A stretch of 64,000 bases of DNA, from assembly GCF_023895975.1 (NCBI RefSeq), contig NZ_JALBWM010000008.1, positions 1-64,000 on the forward strand. The letters are read 5' to 3'. Source of the stretch: Microbulbifer okhotskensis. Its GTDB lineage: Bacteria; Pseudomonadota; Gammaproteobacteria; Pseudomonadales; Cellvibrionaceae. Under the pieces are notes generated by a model that searched no databases, was not told the origin of the DNA, and was given only the letters and a program-made list of their open reading frames with translations. Positions 8,652 to 17,038 of this stretch are shown here, in pieces (the first letter of the stretch is position 1; the number at the start of each line of letters is the position of its first letter). Position numbers and translations under genes: made by a program.

Positions 8652-9692
8652 ATGAGAGTGCTGAATATCGCCTACCAACAGCTGCGGCGCTATGGCAATA
8701 CAAGGGTTAGCTGGGCCCAGAAGCTCACCTTCGGCCTGATAAAGAACAACCACTACACCCAGGTGTTTAGCGATCGCGATATCGCTGCCTTTGAAGCGCC
8801 ATTCGGTATTCGAAATTTGGGCGTAAAAAAAGCAAACCGACGCTTAATGGAAACTATTGAGGCTTTTGAACCAGATCTGGTTATCGCCGGTCACTGCGAT
8901 ATGATCACCAATGACACTTTAAAAGCGATCAAGCTGCAACAGCCCAACTGTTTTATCGCGCACTGTAATAATGACCCCCTTTTCGTACCCAGTAATGTTG
9001 AACGCATAAAATACCGTGCTGAAGTGGCAGATGCCGTTTTCGTATCCACTGGGCGCCGGGAGCTGAAAATATTTGAGGGCATTGGCGCACGTGTTTATCA
9101 CATGCCCAATCCGATTGAGCCCTCAATTGAAAACCTGAATAACGCGCAGCGCACAGACTTGGCCATCGATCTGCTGTTCTGCAGCAACAGTAATAATTTT
9201 ACCCAACGCTTACAGATGGTTAAGAACCTGAAAGCAGCCCTGGGGGATTCACTGAATTTTAAAACCTACGGTAGCTTTGGCGAGGCACCAGTGTGGGGCC
9301 GCGACTACGATCGCGCCCTCGCACAAACGAAAATGGGACTAAACTTTAACCGCCAGGACACCCACTACTGGTATTCCTCTGCGCGCATGGCTCAGCTGGC
9401 GGGCAACGGCATACTACAGTTCACCAGTGACAAGCTACATTTCGACGAATTACTACCGGCAGAAAGCGTGGTCTATTTTTCCGATGAGCAGGACCTTCTG
9501 ACAAAAATTCGCGAATTTAAAGCTGACGATGCCAAGCGACGCGCTTGGGCCACCCGGGCAAGAGAGTTTTTCCACACCGAGATGAACTCGAAACTCTATG
9601 CCCAGTACATCGTTGAAGCCACTAGCCTGCAGCCCTTTAGCCATGACTATGCTTGGGCGCACGACATCAATCTGGATGGCACGCTCAAATAG
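8652..9692 (+). CDS. glycosyltransferase, CgeB/GT1-like
   Basis: A 346-aa GT-B-fold glycosyltransferase, probably acting on lipopolysaccharide or another envelope glycan on the cytoplasmic face. Seen: a C-terminal domain like the Glyco_trans_1_2 family (SSARMAQLAGNGILQF, then DELLPAESVVYFSDEQDL), typical of CgeB-like proteins, and an N-terminal domain with FEPDLVIAGHCDMI. No membrane segment. The ATG at 8652 is favoured over a GTG at 8643 because AAGAG sits 8 nt before it. It is followed 37 nt later by a second glycosyltransferase on the same strand, so the two likely form an operon. Donor and acceptor cannot be read from the sequence. Confidence 0.8.
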   Translation: MRVLNIAYQQLRRYGNTRVSWAQKLTFGLIKNNHYTQVFSDRDIAAFEAPFGIRNLGVKKANRRLMETIEAFEPDLVIAGHCDMITNDTLKAIKLQQPNCFIAHCNNDPLFVPSNVERIKYRAEVADAVFVSTGRRELKIFEGIGARVYHMPNPIEPSIENLNNAQRTDLAIDLLFCSNSNNFTQRLQMVKNLKAALGDSLNFKTYGSFGEAPVWGRDYDRALAQTKMGLNFNRQDTHYWYSSARMAQLAGNGILQFTSDKLHFDELLPAESVVYFSDEQDLLTKIREFKADDAKRRAWATRAREFFHTEMNSKLYAQYIVEATSLQPFSHDYAWAHDINLDGTLK

Positions 9693-9729
9693 AGCGCCGT
9701 CAGATCCATCAGATCAAATGCGATAGATT

Positions 9730-10782
9730 ATGAGTAACAACCCTATTCGAGTGGCACAGATACTCGCCGGTGCCGAGCACGGTGGTGCGGAAAATTTTTT
9801 TGTGCGTCTCGTCAGTGGATTAAACCCCCGCAGTGAAATCACTGAAAAAGCTTTTATTCGTAACCATGATCACCGGGTGCAGGCGCTGCGTGGCAACGTC
9901 GTTGAAACCGAGGGATTTAAATTCGGCGGTAAATTGGATTTTATTGGCCGAAAAATATACAGAGAGGCCCTCCACCATTGGCAGCCGGATATAGTAATGA
10001 CTTGGATGGGGCGCGCTACGACGATCACCCCCAATTCCAAGGACTACATTTTGGTCAGCCGGCTGGGCCACTATTACAACCTGAAATACTACCGCCATGC
10101 AGATTATTGGATCGGCATCAGTAAAGGAATTTGCCAGCATTTAGTCGATGGTGGAATCCCCAAAGAGCGGATTTTCCATATCCCCAATTTTGCCGATGAA
10201 ACCCCAGTAAAGCCCCTGCCCAGAAATAGCTTTGACACCCCTGAGGATAAACCCCTGATATTGGCTGCGGGGCGCCTGCACATTAATAAGGGCTTTGACA
10301 CCCTGCTGCACGCCTTCAAACAGATTCCCAACGCAACTTTGTGGTTAGCGGGTAGCGGTCCTGAAGAGAGCAAGCTGAAATCTCTCTGTCAGAAGCTCGG
10401 CCTCGAGCAGAGAGTTCGTTTCCTCGGTTGGCGCAACGATGTCACCGCGTTGATGCGCACCGCAGATTTATTTGTGTGCCCATCGCGACACGAGGGCTTA
10501 GGTTCTATCGTCATGGAATCCTGGGCACACCGCTGTCCAATAGTGGCGACCGACTCCCAGGGACCCGGTGAAGTCATCACCAGCGGCAAGACAGGCCTTA
10601 TCACTCCTATCGACAATGTCGCCGAACTTGCCAAAGCAATAAAATCAGTGATTGAAAGCCCGGCGCTGCGCCAGAGCCTGATTGAGAACGCTGCAGATGA
10701 GTATGCAAAGACTTATTCCAAGCAGGTTATCGTCGATTCCTATATTGAGCTCTACGACAAACTGATGAAACAAGATCGCTAG
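9730..10782 (+). CDS. glycosyltransferase family 4
   Basis: A retaining GT-B glycosyltransferase of family 4, 350 aa. Seen: the N-terminal acceptor domain with GAEHGGAENFF (the GG loop), the donor domain opening with LAAGRLHINKGFDTLLHAF, and the nucleotide-sugar EX7E-type region CPSRHEGLGSIVMESWAH. This architecture is common for LPS core and exopolysaccharide hexosyltransferases. Second gene after the CgeB-like transferase, closed by a strong hairpin at 10790-10820. Its role in LPS core assembly is inferred from proximity to waaA and the core cluster at 18-25 kb. Confidence 0.85.
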   Translation: MSNNPIRVAQILAGAEHGGAENFFVRLVSGLNPRSEITEKAFIRNHDHRVQALRGNVVETEGFKFGGKLDFIGRKIYREALHHWQPDIVMTWMGRATTITPNSKDYILVSRLGHYYNLKYYRHADYWIGISKGICQHLVDGGIPKERIFHIPNFADETPVKPLPRNSFDTPEDKPLILAAGRLHINKGFDTLLHAFKQIPNATLWLAGSGPEESKLKSLCQKLGLEQRVRFLGWRNDVTALMRTADLFVCPSRHEGLGSIVMESWAHRCPIVATDSQGPGEVITSGKTGLITPIDNVAELAKAIKSVIESPALRQSLIENAADEYAKTYSKQVIVDSYIELYDKLMKQDR

Positions 10783-10789
10783 GCCCGCA

Positions 10790-10820
10790 AAGCCAGCCAC
10801 TGCACCAGGGTGGCTGGCTT
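10790..10820 (+). terminator. hairpin terminator after the two glycosyltransferases
   Basis: AAGCCAGCCAC (10790-10800) pairs with GTGGCTGGCTT (10810-10820) around a 9-nt loop, 7 nt past the stop codon. The T-tract after it is poor (CACTTTAC). Confidence 0.6.
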
Positions 10821-10872
10821 CACTTTACAGTTCGTATTGACCTGTTGAGATCCAGAAATAAAAAACGCGGGT

Positions 10873-11424
10873 TTATTGGTAAGCCGGCGGCAGGTCTCGC
10901 AATAATTCGTTGACACCGTTAGCGATCAGGCGTTGGCGCTGCTCTATGCTATCTGGCCGAGTTAGTAATTCACTCGCCCTCCCCCCCCAAATGATTGCAC
11001 CTCCCGGGCGTCCAATCCCCACACTCATAATAACCAGTGGCGCATCCGTGAGTGGCGGTAACTCAACCACATCTTGCGGCGCATTACTGTCAAATTGCTT
11101 GTCCCAGCTGGGATCTCGAGTATCACCGGAAAAGAATTCATCCACTACCGCGACTTGGTAATCCACAACCATATCCGCATCCTGCTCCTGAGTTACCTGT
11201 CGATAGCCACGCTCTTGCATTTCAGCAGCGACGGTATCGCGCATTTCCTCATCCAGTTCCACCAATTGCGCTGAGGCATCCGGCGTGCCACTCAGTGGCG
11301 CCACGCCCCATTTATAAGTAGAAAACGCGACCGGTGGCGCTCCAGGGACTGCTCTCTCTACCTGTATTTCCTGGCAACCTGCCAATAGCAGCAAGCCAAA
11401 TAGACCTGTGAATAAATAGCGCAT
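10873..11424 (-). CDS. DUF4136 lipoprotein, last gene of the MCE locus
   Basis: A 183-aa lipoprotein of the DUF4136 type. Seen: signal peptide MRYLFTGLFGLLLLAGC with lipobox LAGC (Cys 17), a domain starting AFSTYKWG, then EMQERGYRQVTQEQDADMVV with DYQVAV, and a glycine-rich IGRPGGAIIWGG. Function unknown for the family. It starts only 22 nt after the stop of the MCE gene on the same strand, so it is probably co-transcribed with it. In pqiABC systems that position is held by PqiC, an outer-membrane lipoprotein; this protein may stand in for it, but it is not recognisably PqiC. Confidence 0.8.
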   Translation of the reverse strand: MRYLFTGLFGLLLLAGCQEIQVERAVPGAPPVAFSTYKWGVAPLSGTPDASAQLVELDEEMRDTVAAEMQERGYRQVTQEQDADMVVDYQVAVVDEFFSGDTRDPSWDKQFDSNAPQDVVELPPLTDAPLVIMSVGIGRPGGAIIWGGRASELLTRPDSIEQRQRLIANGVNELLRDLPPAYQ

Positions 11425-11446
11425 AAAAACTCCTATATTCTCTTAC

Positions 11447-13831
11447 TTATTTTGCCGGATCGGCCGTGCCATAAAGTTCAATTTTAGGACTCCAGGTGTA
11501 CCACTTCGGTTCAGCTTTTGGATAAAGTGGAAAATGGCTGCCTGACTCCACTTCGAATCCCATGAAGGGTGGCTCCGGAGTAGCGAAGGCAATCCCGCCC
11601 TTTAAAAGCGCCTGCGCTGACTCAGTATTAATATTCAAGCCGCTTTTTAGGCCGAAATTCACTTCGACGCCACTGGCATTCCAAAAAACCGTGTGCTCTC
11701 GCACCAGAGGCTGGTACTGAGGTTCAATATGAACGTAGATATAGACACGATCAGCATACTCTCCCAGAGCAAAGCCCGTCACTTCCCCCACTCTAACCTG
11801 GCGATAGTAAACAGGGCTGCCGGTAACCAGTGATCCCCGCCTAGCCGCATCCAGGATAATGGCGAGCCCAGGGCGGCTCATAATCTCGGCGAAATCTTCT
11901 CGCGGCGCCTGATCCATGGCATGGAATTCAGTTTGGGGCGCGCCAGACCCCGGTTCCAACGCGAGATATCGCCCAGTGATTAAAGTATCCAGGTGGGCGA
12001 TTTTGTCGATACCGATTTGTGGAGAGACTACCCATATTCGGGTGCCAGCCCGCGCAAATTGTTCGCCTCGATGGTAGAGCTTCGCTCTCGCCCGCACCTC
12101 GCCCATTGAGCGCCCAAGGCGCAGGCGGGTAATCTCTCCAACCTGTACCCCGCGATAGCGAAGTGGGGCTCCCACCTTTAGCCCCTCTGCACTGAATAAG
12201 CTGACTTGAATCTCTACACCTTCCTCCATTGCCGACTCACGATTGCGGTAGAGGGGAAACTGATCGCCATTTTCTGCCTGCCCACCTTTACCGAGATCTT
12301 CCCGTCGTATGCCAAACGCGACCCCCCCCCGCAGAAGAGACATCAAGGAATCCGCCTCCACTTCCACACCTTCGCTGAGGCTGGCAGTGGCACGCAACCC
12401 ACTCACATTCCAAAACCTCACCCCCTGCTTAACAAAGTGCGCGTAGCGCGGCTCAATAACGACGTAGACTTCTACTCCTTCGCCATCTCTGCGCAGCTCC
12501 ATACCCTGCACTTTGCCCACTTCTATACGGCGAAAATATACCGATGCCCCCCGCTGGAGAGAACCCGGATTTCGCGATGTGAGGCGTAAATGAAGGCCGG
12601 GTACACGGGGGTCCATGGGCGGTGCGGAATCCCGTGCTGTAAAGGTACGCTGAGAGCGTTGCCCACGCCGCAAATCCACCTCTATACGATTCCCCTGGAT
12701 CAAATCATTTAAGCCGCCGGTAAAATCAAAGGTGGGTGGAGCAAGCCAAAAACGGGTATTTTCAGTCAGCAACTCATCCGTTGTCGGGTCCATCAGCACT
12801 TTTACTTCCATGCCATTTAAGCGACGGTTTGCTTTTGTTCCACTAACCTCTCCTACCTGAATTCCCTGATAAAACACTTTAGTGCTGTCCGGTGTCACAT
12901 TGACACCACGGTCGAAATTTAAGGTCACCGGAATACCGGCGTCTGCTGCAGAGAAATTTTTGTATAACTTAAATTCACTACCATTTACGGCGAGGGGGGA
13001 CTGACGCTGCTTTTCCGCCGTATAAAAACTTACTCCACCGGCAAAAAGTGCGGCAAGGGATTCCAGGTTGACGCTAATACCACTAATACCCCCTTCAATT
13101 GAGATTCCGGAACTATTCCAGAAACGACTTCCCCGATGTACCAAATAGGCATATTCACGGCGAATAAATAATTCGATACTGACCTCATTTCCATTTTGAT
13201 CCAACCGGTAATCCGCCACCTGACCTACACGCAGCTGCCGGTAATATACCGGTGAACCACGGCTCAAAGACCCCAACCGGCGTGATTTTAAAACCACACG
13301 CAGGCCATCCCCACGAATAAATGCCGGGGGCCGATCAAGAGCGACAAAAGTGCGCTTGCGCTTGCCGCTGCCGGATTCAACTGCGATGTAATTACCGGAT
13401 AGCAACGTCTCCAGACCGCTGATACCAGTGATGGAAAGCTCTGGTTTAACCACCCAGAACTCTGTGCCCTCCACCAATAAATACTCTGCGCTGCGATTGA
13501 GACTCACCTCAGCCAGCACACCATCTGCACCGTTTAACTCTTTAGCATTAGGCACCAGGCGCACATTTTGCACTATGCCAATATCCACTCCAGAGTATTT
13601 CACCACGGTTTTACCCTTCACCAGACCATCACCCGAGTGAAACAGAATAGTGGCTTTAACATCCCCTTCCGACAGGTCTTGATACAGCAACCAAAGGGCA
13701 ATAAGCCCTGCCACCAGCGGTAATATCCAAACCAGCGGCAACCCTTTACTGCTGCGCACTACCCCCCGCTGGGCGCCGCCATCCAGGCGGGGCTCATCGC
13801 TACCATCCCGGGGAGGTAAGTCTTCAGCCAT
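11447..13831 (-). CDS. six-domain MCE intermembrane lipid transport protein (LetB/PqiB-like)
   Basis: An inner-membrane-anchored periplasmic protein of 794 aa. Seen: a cytoplasmic tail, one membrane helix at about 31-50 (LVWILPLVAGLIALWLLY), then six MCE repeats at roughly 58-150, 174-265, 299-385, 412-500, 539-625 and 654-745. Each carries the VxYxGVxVGxV signature, for example VVKYSGVDIGIV, PVYYRQLRVGQV and VFYQGIQVGEV. E. coli LetB (YebT) has seven MCE domains and PqiB three; stacked hexameric MCE rings form a lipid tunnel across the periplasm. It overlaps the upstream half-LetA gene by 8 nt, which fits tight co-translation. A phospholipid cargo is inferred from the family. Confidence 0.93.
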   Translation of the reverse strand: MAEDLPPRDGSDEPRLDGGAQRGVVRSSKGLPLVWILPLVAGLIALWLLYQDLSEGDVKATILFHSGDGLVKGKTVVKYSGVDIGIVQNVRLVPNAKELNGADGVLAEVSLNRSAEYLLVEGTEFWVVKPELSITGISGLETLLSGNYIAVESGSGKRKRTFVALDRPPAFIRGDGLRVVLKSRRLGSLSRGSPVYYRQLRVGQVADYRLDQNGNEVSIELFIRREYAYLVHRGSRFWNSSGISIEGGISGISVNLESLAALFAGGVSFYTAEKQRQSPLAVNGSEFKLYKNFSAADAGIPVTLNFDRGVNVTPDSTKVFYQGIQVGEVSGTKANRRLNGMEVKVLMDPTTDELLTENTRFWLAPPTFDFTGGLNDLIQGNRIEVDLRRGQRSQRTFTARDSAPPMDPRVPGLHLRLTSRNPGSLQRGASVYFRRIEVGKVQGMELRRDGEGVEVYVVIEPRYAHFVKQGVRFWNVSGLRATASLSEGVEVEADSLMSLLRGGVAFGIRREDLGKGGQAENGDQFPLYRNRESAMEEGVEIQVSLFSAEGLKVGAPLRYRGVQVGEITRLRLGRSMGEVRARAKLYHRGEQFARAGTRIWVVSPQIGIDKIAHLDTLITGRYLALEPGSGAPQTEFHAMDQAPREDFAEIMSRPGLAIILDAARRGSLVTGSPVYYRQVRVGEVTGFALGEYADRVYIYVHIEPQYQPLVREHTVFWNASGVEVNFGLKSGLNINTESAQALLKGGIAFATPEPPFMGFEVESGSHFPLYPKAEPKWYTWSPKIELYGTADPAK

Positions 13832-14504
13832 TCTCTGCCGCGCTCCTGTGCGCCGTCTCAGGCACTACCGCGGTGTTGTATAAATCACCATCATAGGCAT
13901 CCCAAATTAGTCGAGGGTCAAAGGTTCGCGCAGCCAACATGGTCACCACCACCACCGAGGCGAATGCCGTGGCGCCGGGACCCGCTGCAACCTGAGAGAT
14001 AAATCCCATATCTACTAACGACACCAAAATTGAGATCATAAACAGGTCCAATAGAGACCAACGCCCAATACCGGAAACGACACGGTATATTTTCATGACC
14101 TGAAGCGGGTCAAATGAAATACGCAATTGGATCTGGACCAGAAGTAATGTCAGCCCTAATAATTTCATCACCGGCACCGCGATACTGGCAACAAAAACAA
14201 TGAGCGCTATTCCCCACATCCCCGTGTTATATAGCTGCATGACACCACTGATAATGGTGCTGGGCTCACCAGCACCGAGATAGACCACGGTCATTATTGG
14301 CAAAATATTGGCGGGTAGAAGTAACAGACTACCGGTAATCGTCAACGCCCAAGTCAAGATCAGACTACCGTCAATACGACCGTACACCCGGGCGCTACAG
14401 CGAGGGCAGCGGCAAGAACCACGCAGCGGTAAAATGATTAGCTGATGGCAACATAAACAGCTGGTTAAGCCCTCCCTCAGGCCCTTACTGGATATATCAC
14501 TCAC
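13824..14504 (-). CDS. PqiA/LetA half-protein, second copy
   Basis: An inner-membrane protein of the PqiA domain family, 226 aa. Seen: a rubredoxin-like zinc site near the N-terminus (CLCCHQL and CRCPRC), then four hydrophobic segments, the second half containing SLLDLFMISILVSLVDMG. E. coli LetA (YebS) and PqiA carry two such zinc-ribbon plus membrane modules in one chain of about 420 aa; here each module is its own gene. It overlaps the previous half-gene by 4 nt (ATGA) and the MCE gene by 8 nt, so the three are surely one transcription unit. It likely feeds lipid into or takes it from the MCE tunnel. Confidence 0.9.
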   Translation of the reverse strand: MSDISSKGLREGLTSCLCCHQLIILPLRGSCRCPRCSARVYGRIDGSLILTWALTITGSLLLLPANILPIMTVVYLGAGEPSTIISGVMQLYNTGMWGIALIVFVASIAVPVMKLLGLTLLLVQIQLRISFDPLQVMKIYRVVSGIGRWSLLDLFMISILVSLVDMGFISQVAAGPGATAFASVVVVTMLAARTFDPRLIWDAYDGDLYNTAVVPETAHRSAAENG

Positions 14505-15151
14505 AGATCCTGCCCCTTAAACATACGGCGCTGTGCCAGACGGTGCCAAATTGCACTTTGATCAAAACTTAGGGAGGAGAGGTTCGCCAATAACATCATG
14601 GCACCAAAACAGTAAAGCCCCGGTTCTACTTCCATCTTGCCCAGATCCCTTAATTTAATCAGTGCCACCAAGACTCCCAGCATGTACACGTCGAGCATGC
14701 CCCACTCTTTAATGTGCTGATAAAAGCGCACGGCATGGGACACCGGCCGATCAAGAGTCCTCCATGCACTTCCCCAACAAATAAACAACAGCAGTGCAAA
14801 TTTCCCCAAGGGCGCCAAAACGCTGCAAAAAAGTACCAGGGCTGCAAGCCATATAAATCCGGCCTTAAATAGTGAATAAACGCCGTTGATCAATGTGCTC
14901 TCAGCCCCAAAAGAAAATAATGAGAAGTCGAGGAGTGGCAGGGTAGCCGAGGGAATAAATAACAGAAGGCCGGTAAGACTCAGGGCAATAGTGTAATAAA
15001 TGCTGTGATTGCCATTGCGGTGTAAAGTACAGCGGCATCGGGGACAAATCAGCTTCTGGCCGGGGGGGGCCAGCCCTCCAGTCAATAGTAGGTCGCACTC
15101 GTGGCAGGCACGCTGCCAATTTATCACCGCCTCTTGGCGCCCCTGTTCCAT
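14501..15151 (-). CDS. PqiA/LetA half-protein, first copy
   Basis: First gene of the MCE locus, 216 aa, same architecture as its partner: zinc-ribbon cysteines CHECD and CPRCRC in the first 45 residues, then four membrane segments, with the matching WGMLDVYMLGVLVALIKL motif in the last third. Together with 13824-14504 it would equal one full LetA. The ATG at 15151 gives the expected short N-terminus before the first CxxC. Its promoter should lie in the 350-nt gap shared with the divergent tolC. Confidence 0.9.
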   Translation of the reverse strand: MEQGRQEAVINWQRACHECDLLLTGGLAPPGQKLICPRCRCTLHRNGNHSIYYTIALSLTGLLLFIPSATLPLLDFSLFSFGAESTLINGVYSLFKAGFIWLAALVLFCSVLAPLGKFALLLFICWGSAWRTLDRPVSHAVRFYQHIKEWGMLDVYMLGVLVALIKLRDLGKMEVEPGLYCFGAMMLLANLSSLSFDQSAIWHRLAQRRMFKGQDL

Positions 15152-15501
15152 GGACTGTCAGTTCTTGCCTTATTCTGCATAATTTTTGCCGCATCCAAAT
15201 GCATGTGGGCCGCGTCTATTGAAATATAGGCCCTTTGCCATATTCAATGGACCTGAGTTTTTGCCAAAAAATTACCGATAACCGCACATATGCGTCGGTT
15301 TAACGAAGATATAGCAAAAAGCGGAAAGCCGTCTCGACGGTTGGTTTACCCACGGGTAAACTCTCGCGACTGCTATTGGGGAGACTGGCAATATTAGTAA
15401 TAGACAAAAGCTGGAGCCCTCCACATCCCCACAACGCGACTATGGCTCCAAACCACTTGTAAAAGCTTGAAGACCGTACCCTCCACAGGAAGTCGAAACA
15501 G
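15152..15501. other. 350-nt divergent intergenic region, letA half-gene / tolC
   Basis: It must hold the promoters of the MCE operon (leftward) and tolC (rightward). I see an imperfect inverted repeat, ATTGAA at 15218 facing TTCAAT at 15243, but no convincing sigma-70 promoter pair and no gene. Confidence 0.4.
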
Positions 15502-17025
15502 ATGAAAAGAAGTAACCGCACAGAGCCGCGAGGTCGCCAGTTGCGTCCGCTGAAAAAACTAATCGCCGCCGCCCTGCTGGGTCTGAGCGCTATACAGGTA
15601 CAAGCAGACACCCTGTGGGATATTTACACACAGGCACTGGAAAACGACCCTGAGCTGGCCGCAGACCGCGCTGCCTATCATGCGGGTATCGAGGCTAAAT
15701 ACCAGTCTCGCGCATTCCTACTCCCTCAGGTAGAAGCCAGCTACCAGGCCTTTAGGGATCACTCTTATAGCGCATTAAACTCCTTCCAACTTGTGGATGT
15801 CAGTGAAGAAGGTGAAGAGGAAGATATCCAACTGCTGGATTTCAGAAACAGAACCTCCACAAGCCTACAAGAGAGATCCTATGGCGCCACTCTGAATCAG
15901 GCTATTTTTGATGCCCCCGCCTGGTTTGATTATCAACAGGGTAAGCGGCTGACTGAACAAGCGACAGCGGAGTTTAGTGCCAATCAGCAGGGAATGATGA
16001 TTCGTGTCGCCACGGCATATTTTGACGTACTGCGCGCATACGATGTTCTGGAGGCCGCAATCTCTGAGGAACAGGCCCTGGCTAAACAGCTTGAACAGAC
16101 TCAGCAGCGCTTCGAGGTCGGGCTCACAGCAATTACCGACGTCTACGACTCTCAGGCAGCCTATGATAGCTCAGTCGCACGCCGCCTTACTGCCCAGGAT
16201 GACCTGCTCAGTAATTTTGATGCCCTGTCTGTCCTCACCGGTGGCTATCATGATGAAGTCTCTCCATTGGTCGATGATTTCCAGGTAGCGGCTCCGGTGC
16301 CCGCTGAACGTGCCGAGTGGGTTGACTTCGCTCTCGCCAACAACTTTGTTTTGAAAGCTGCGCGACTGGGCTCTGATGCGGCCCGCTACAACGCCCGCGC
16401 TGAGGCCAGCGAACACTTACCAACCGTCAGCGGAACACTCTCTTACAGTAATTTTTCTGCTGATGGTAAGCAAAGAACCCGAGCCTCCGATGCAACGGGG
16501 ACTCAGTTCACTAGGTTTCCTCAAGAGAGTGATCAGTGGGAAACAAGAGCGGGAATTACTGTATCTGTACCCCTGTTTACCGGCGGCCTCCTCAGCGCCA
16601 ACCGCCGTCAGGCCCGCAACCAAGCTTTCCAGGCCGAGGACTTGAGTATCCTGGCAGAGCGCGACACCATCCAAACAACCCGCACCTTACACCGCGCGGT
16701 AGTAACCGATGTGTCTCGGGTTGCCGCCCGAGAACAGGCCGTTGTTTCTGCGAAAAGTGCCTTGGATGCAACACAGGCCGGATATGAGGTGGGTACCCGC
16801 AATATTGTCGATGTACTCTTAGCGCAAAGAACCCTGTTCCTAGCAGAGACCGATTACGCCAATTCGCTCTACGATTACATCCTCAACTCTCTGAGTTTGA
16901 AGCAGGCGGCAGGATTGCTCTCTCCCAAGGATCTTCAGGAGCTGGACTTGAAGCTAAACCCTGCAAACCATGTCATGCGCGTAGCGGAAACCGGTGGCAC
17001 TAGCCTGCCCAGCCTTTCAAAATAA
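15502..17025 (+). CDS. tolC: TolC-family outer membrane channel
   Basis: Outer-membrane efflux duct used by RND and ABC pumps and type I secretion, 507 aa (E. coli TolC 493). Seen: a signal peptide ending VQA at residue 35, then the repeated OEP layout: LWDIYTQALENDPEL (first repeat), later ITDVYDSQAAYDSSVARR, the second repeat with AARLGSDAARYNARAE, and RNIVDVLLAQRTLF near the C-terminus. The ITDVYDSQ and RNIVDVLL pair marks TolC proper rather than OprM-type proteins. It converges with waaA, with only 13 nt between the stops. No pump genes are adjacent. Confidence 0.93.
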   Translation: MKRSNRTEPRGRQLRPLKKLIAAALLGLSAIQVQADTLWDIYTQALENDPELAADRAAYHAGIEAKYQSRAFLLPQVEASYQAFRDHSYSALNSFQLVDVSEEGEEEDIQLLDFRNRTSTSLQERSYGATLNQAIFDAPAWFDYQQGKRLTEQATAEFSANQQGMMIRVATAYFDVLRAYDVLEAAISEEQALAKQLEQTQQRFEVGLTAITDVYDSQAAYDSSVARRLTAQDDLLSNFDALSVLTGGYHDEVSPLVDDFQVAAPVPAERAEWVDFALANNFVLKAARLGSDAARYNARAEASEHLPTVSGTLSYSNFSADGKQRTRASDATGTQFTRFPQESDQWETRAGITVSVPLFTGGLLSANRRQARNQAFQAEDLSILAERDTIQTTRTLHRAVVTDVSRVAAREQAVVSAKSALDATQAGYEVGTRNIVDVLLAQRTLFLAETDYANSLYDYILNSLSLKQAAGLLSPKDLQELDLKLNPANHVMRVAETGGTSLPSLSK

Positions 17026-17038
17026 AGGCAAACTGAAT

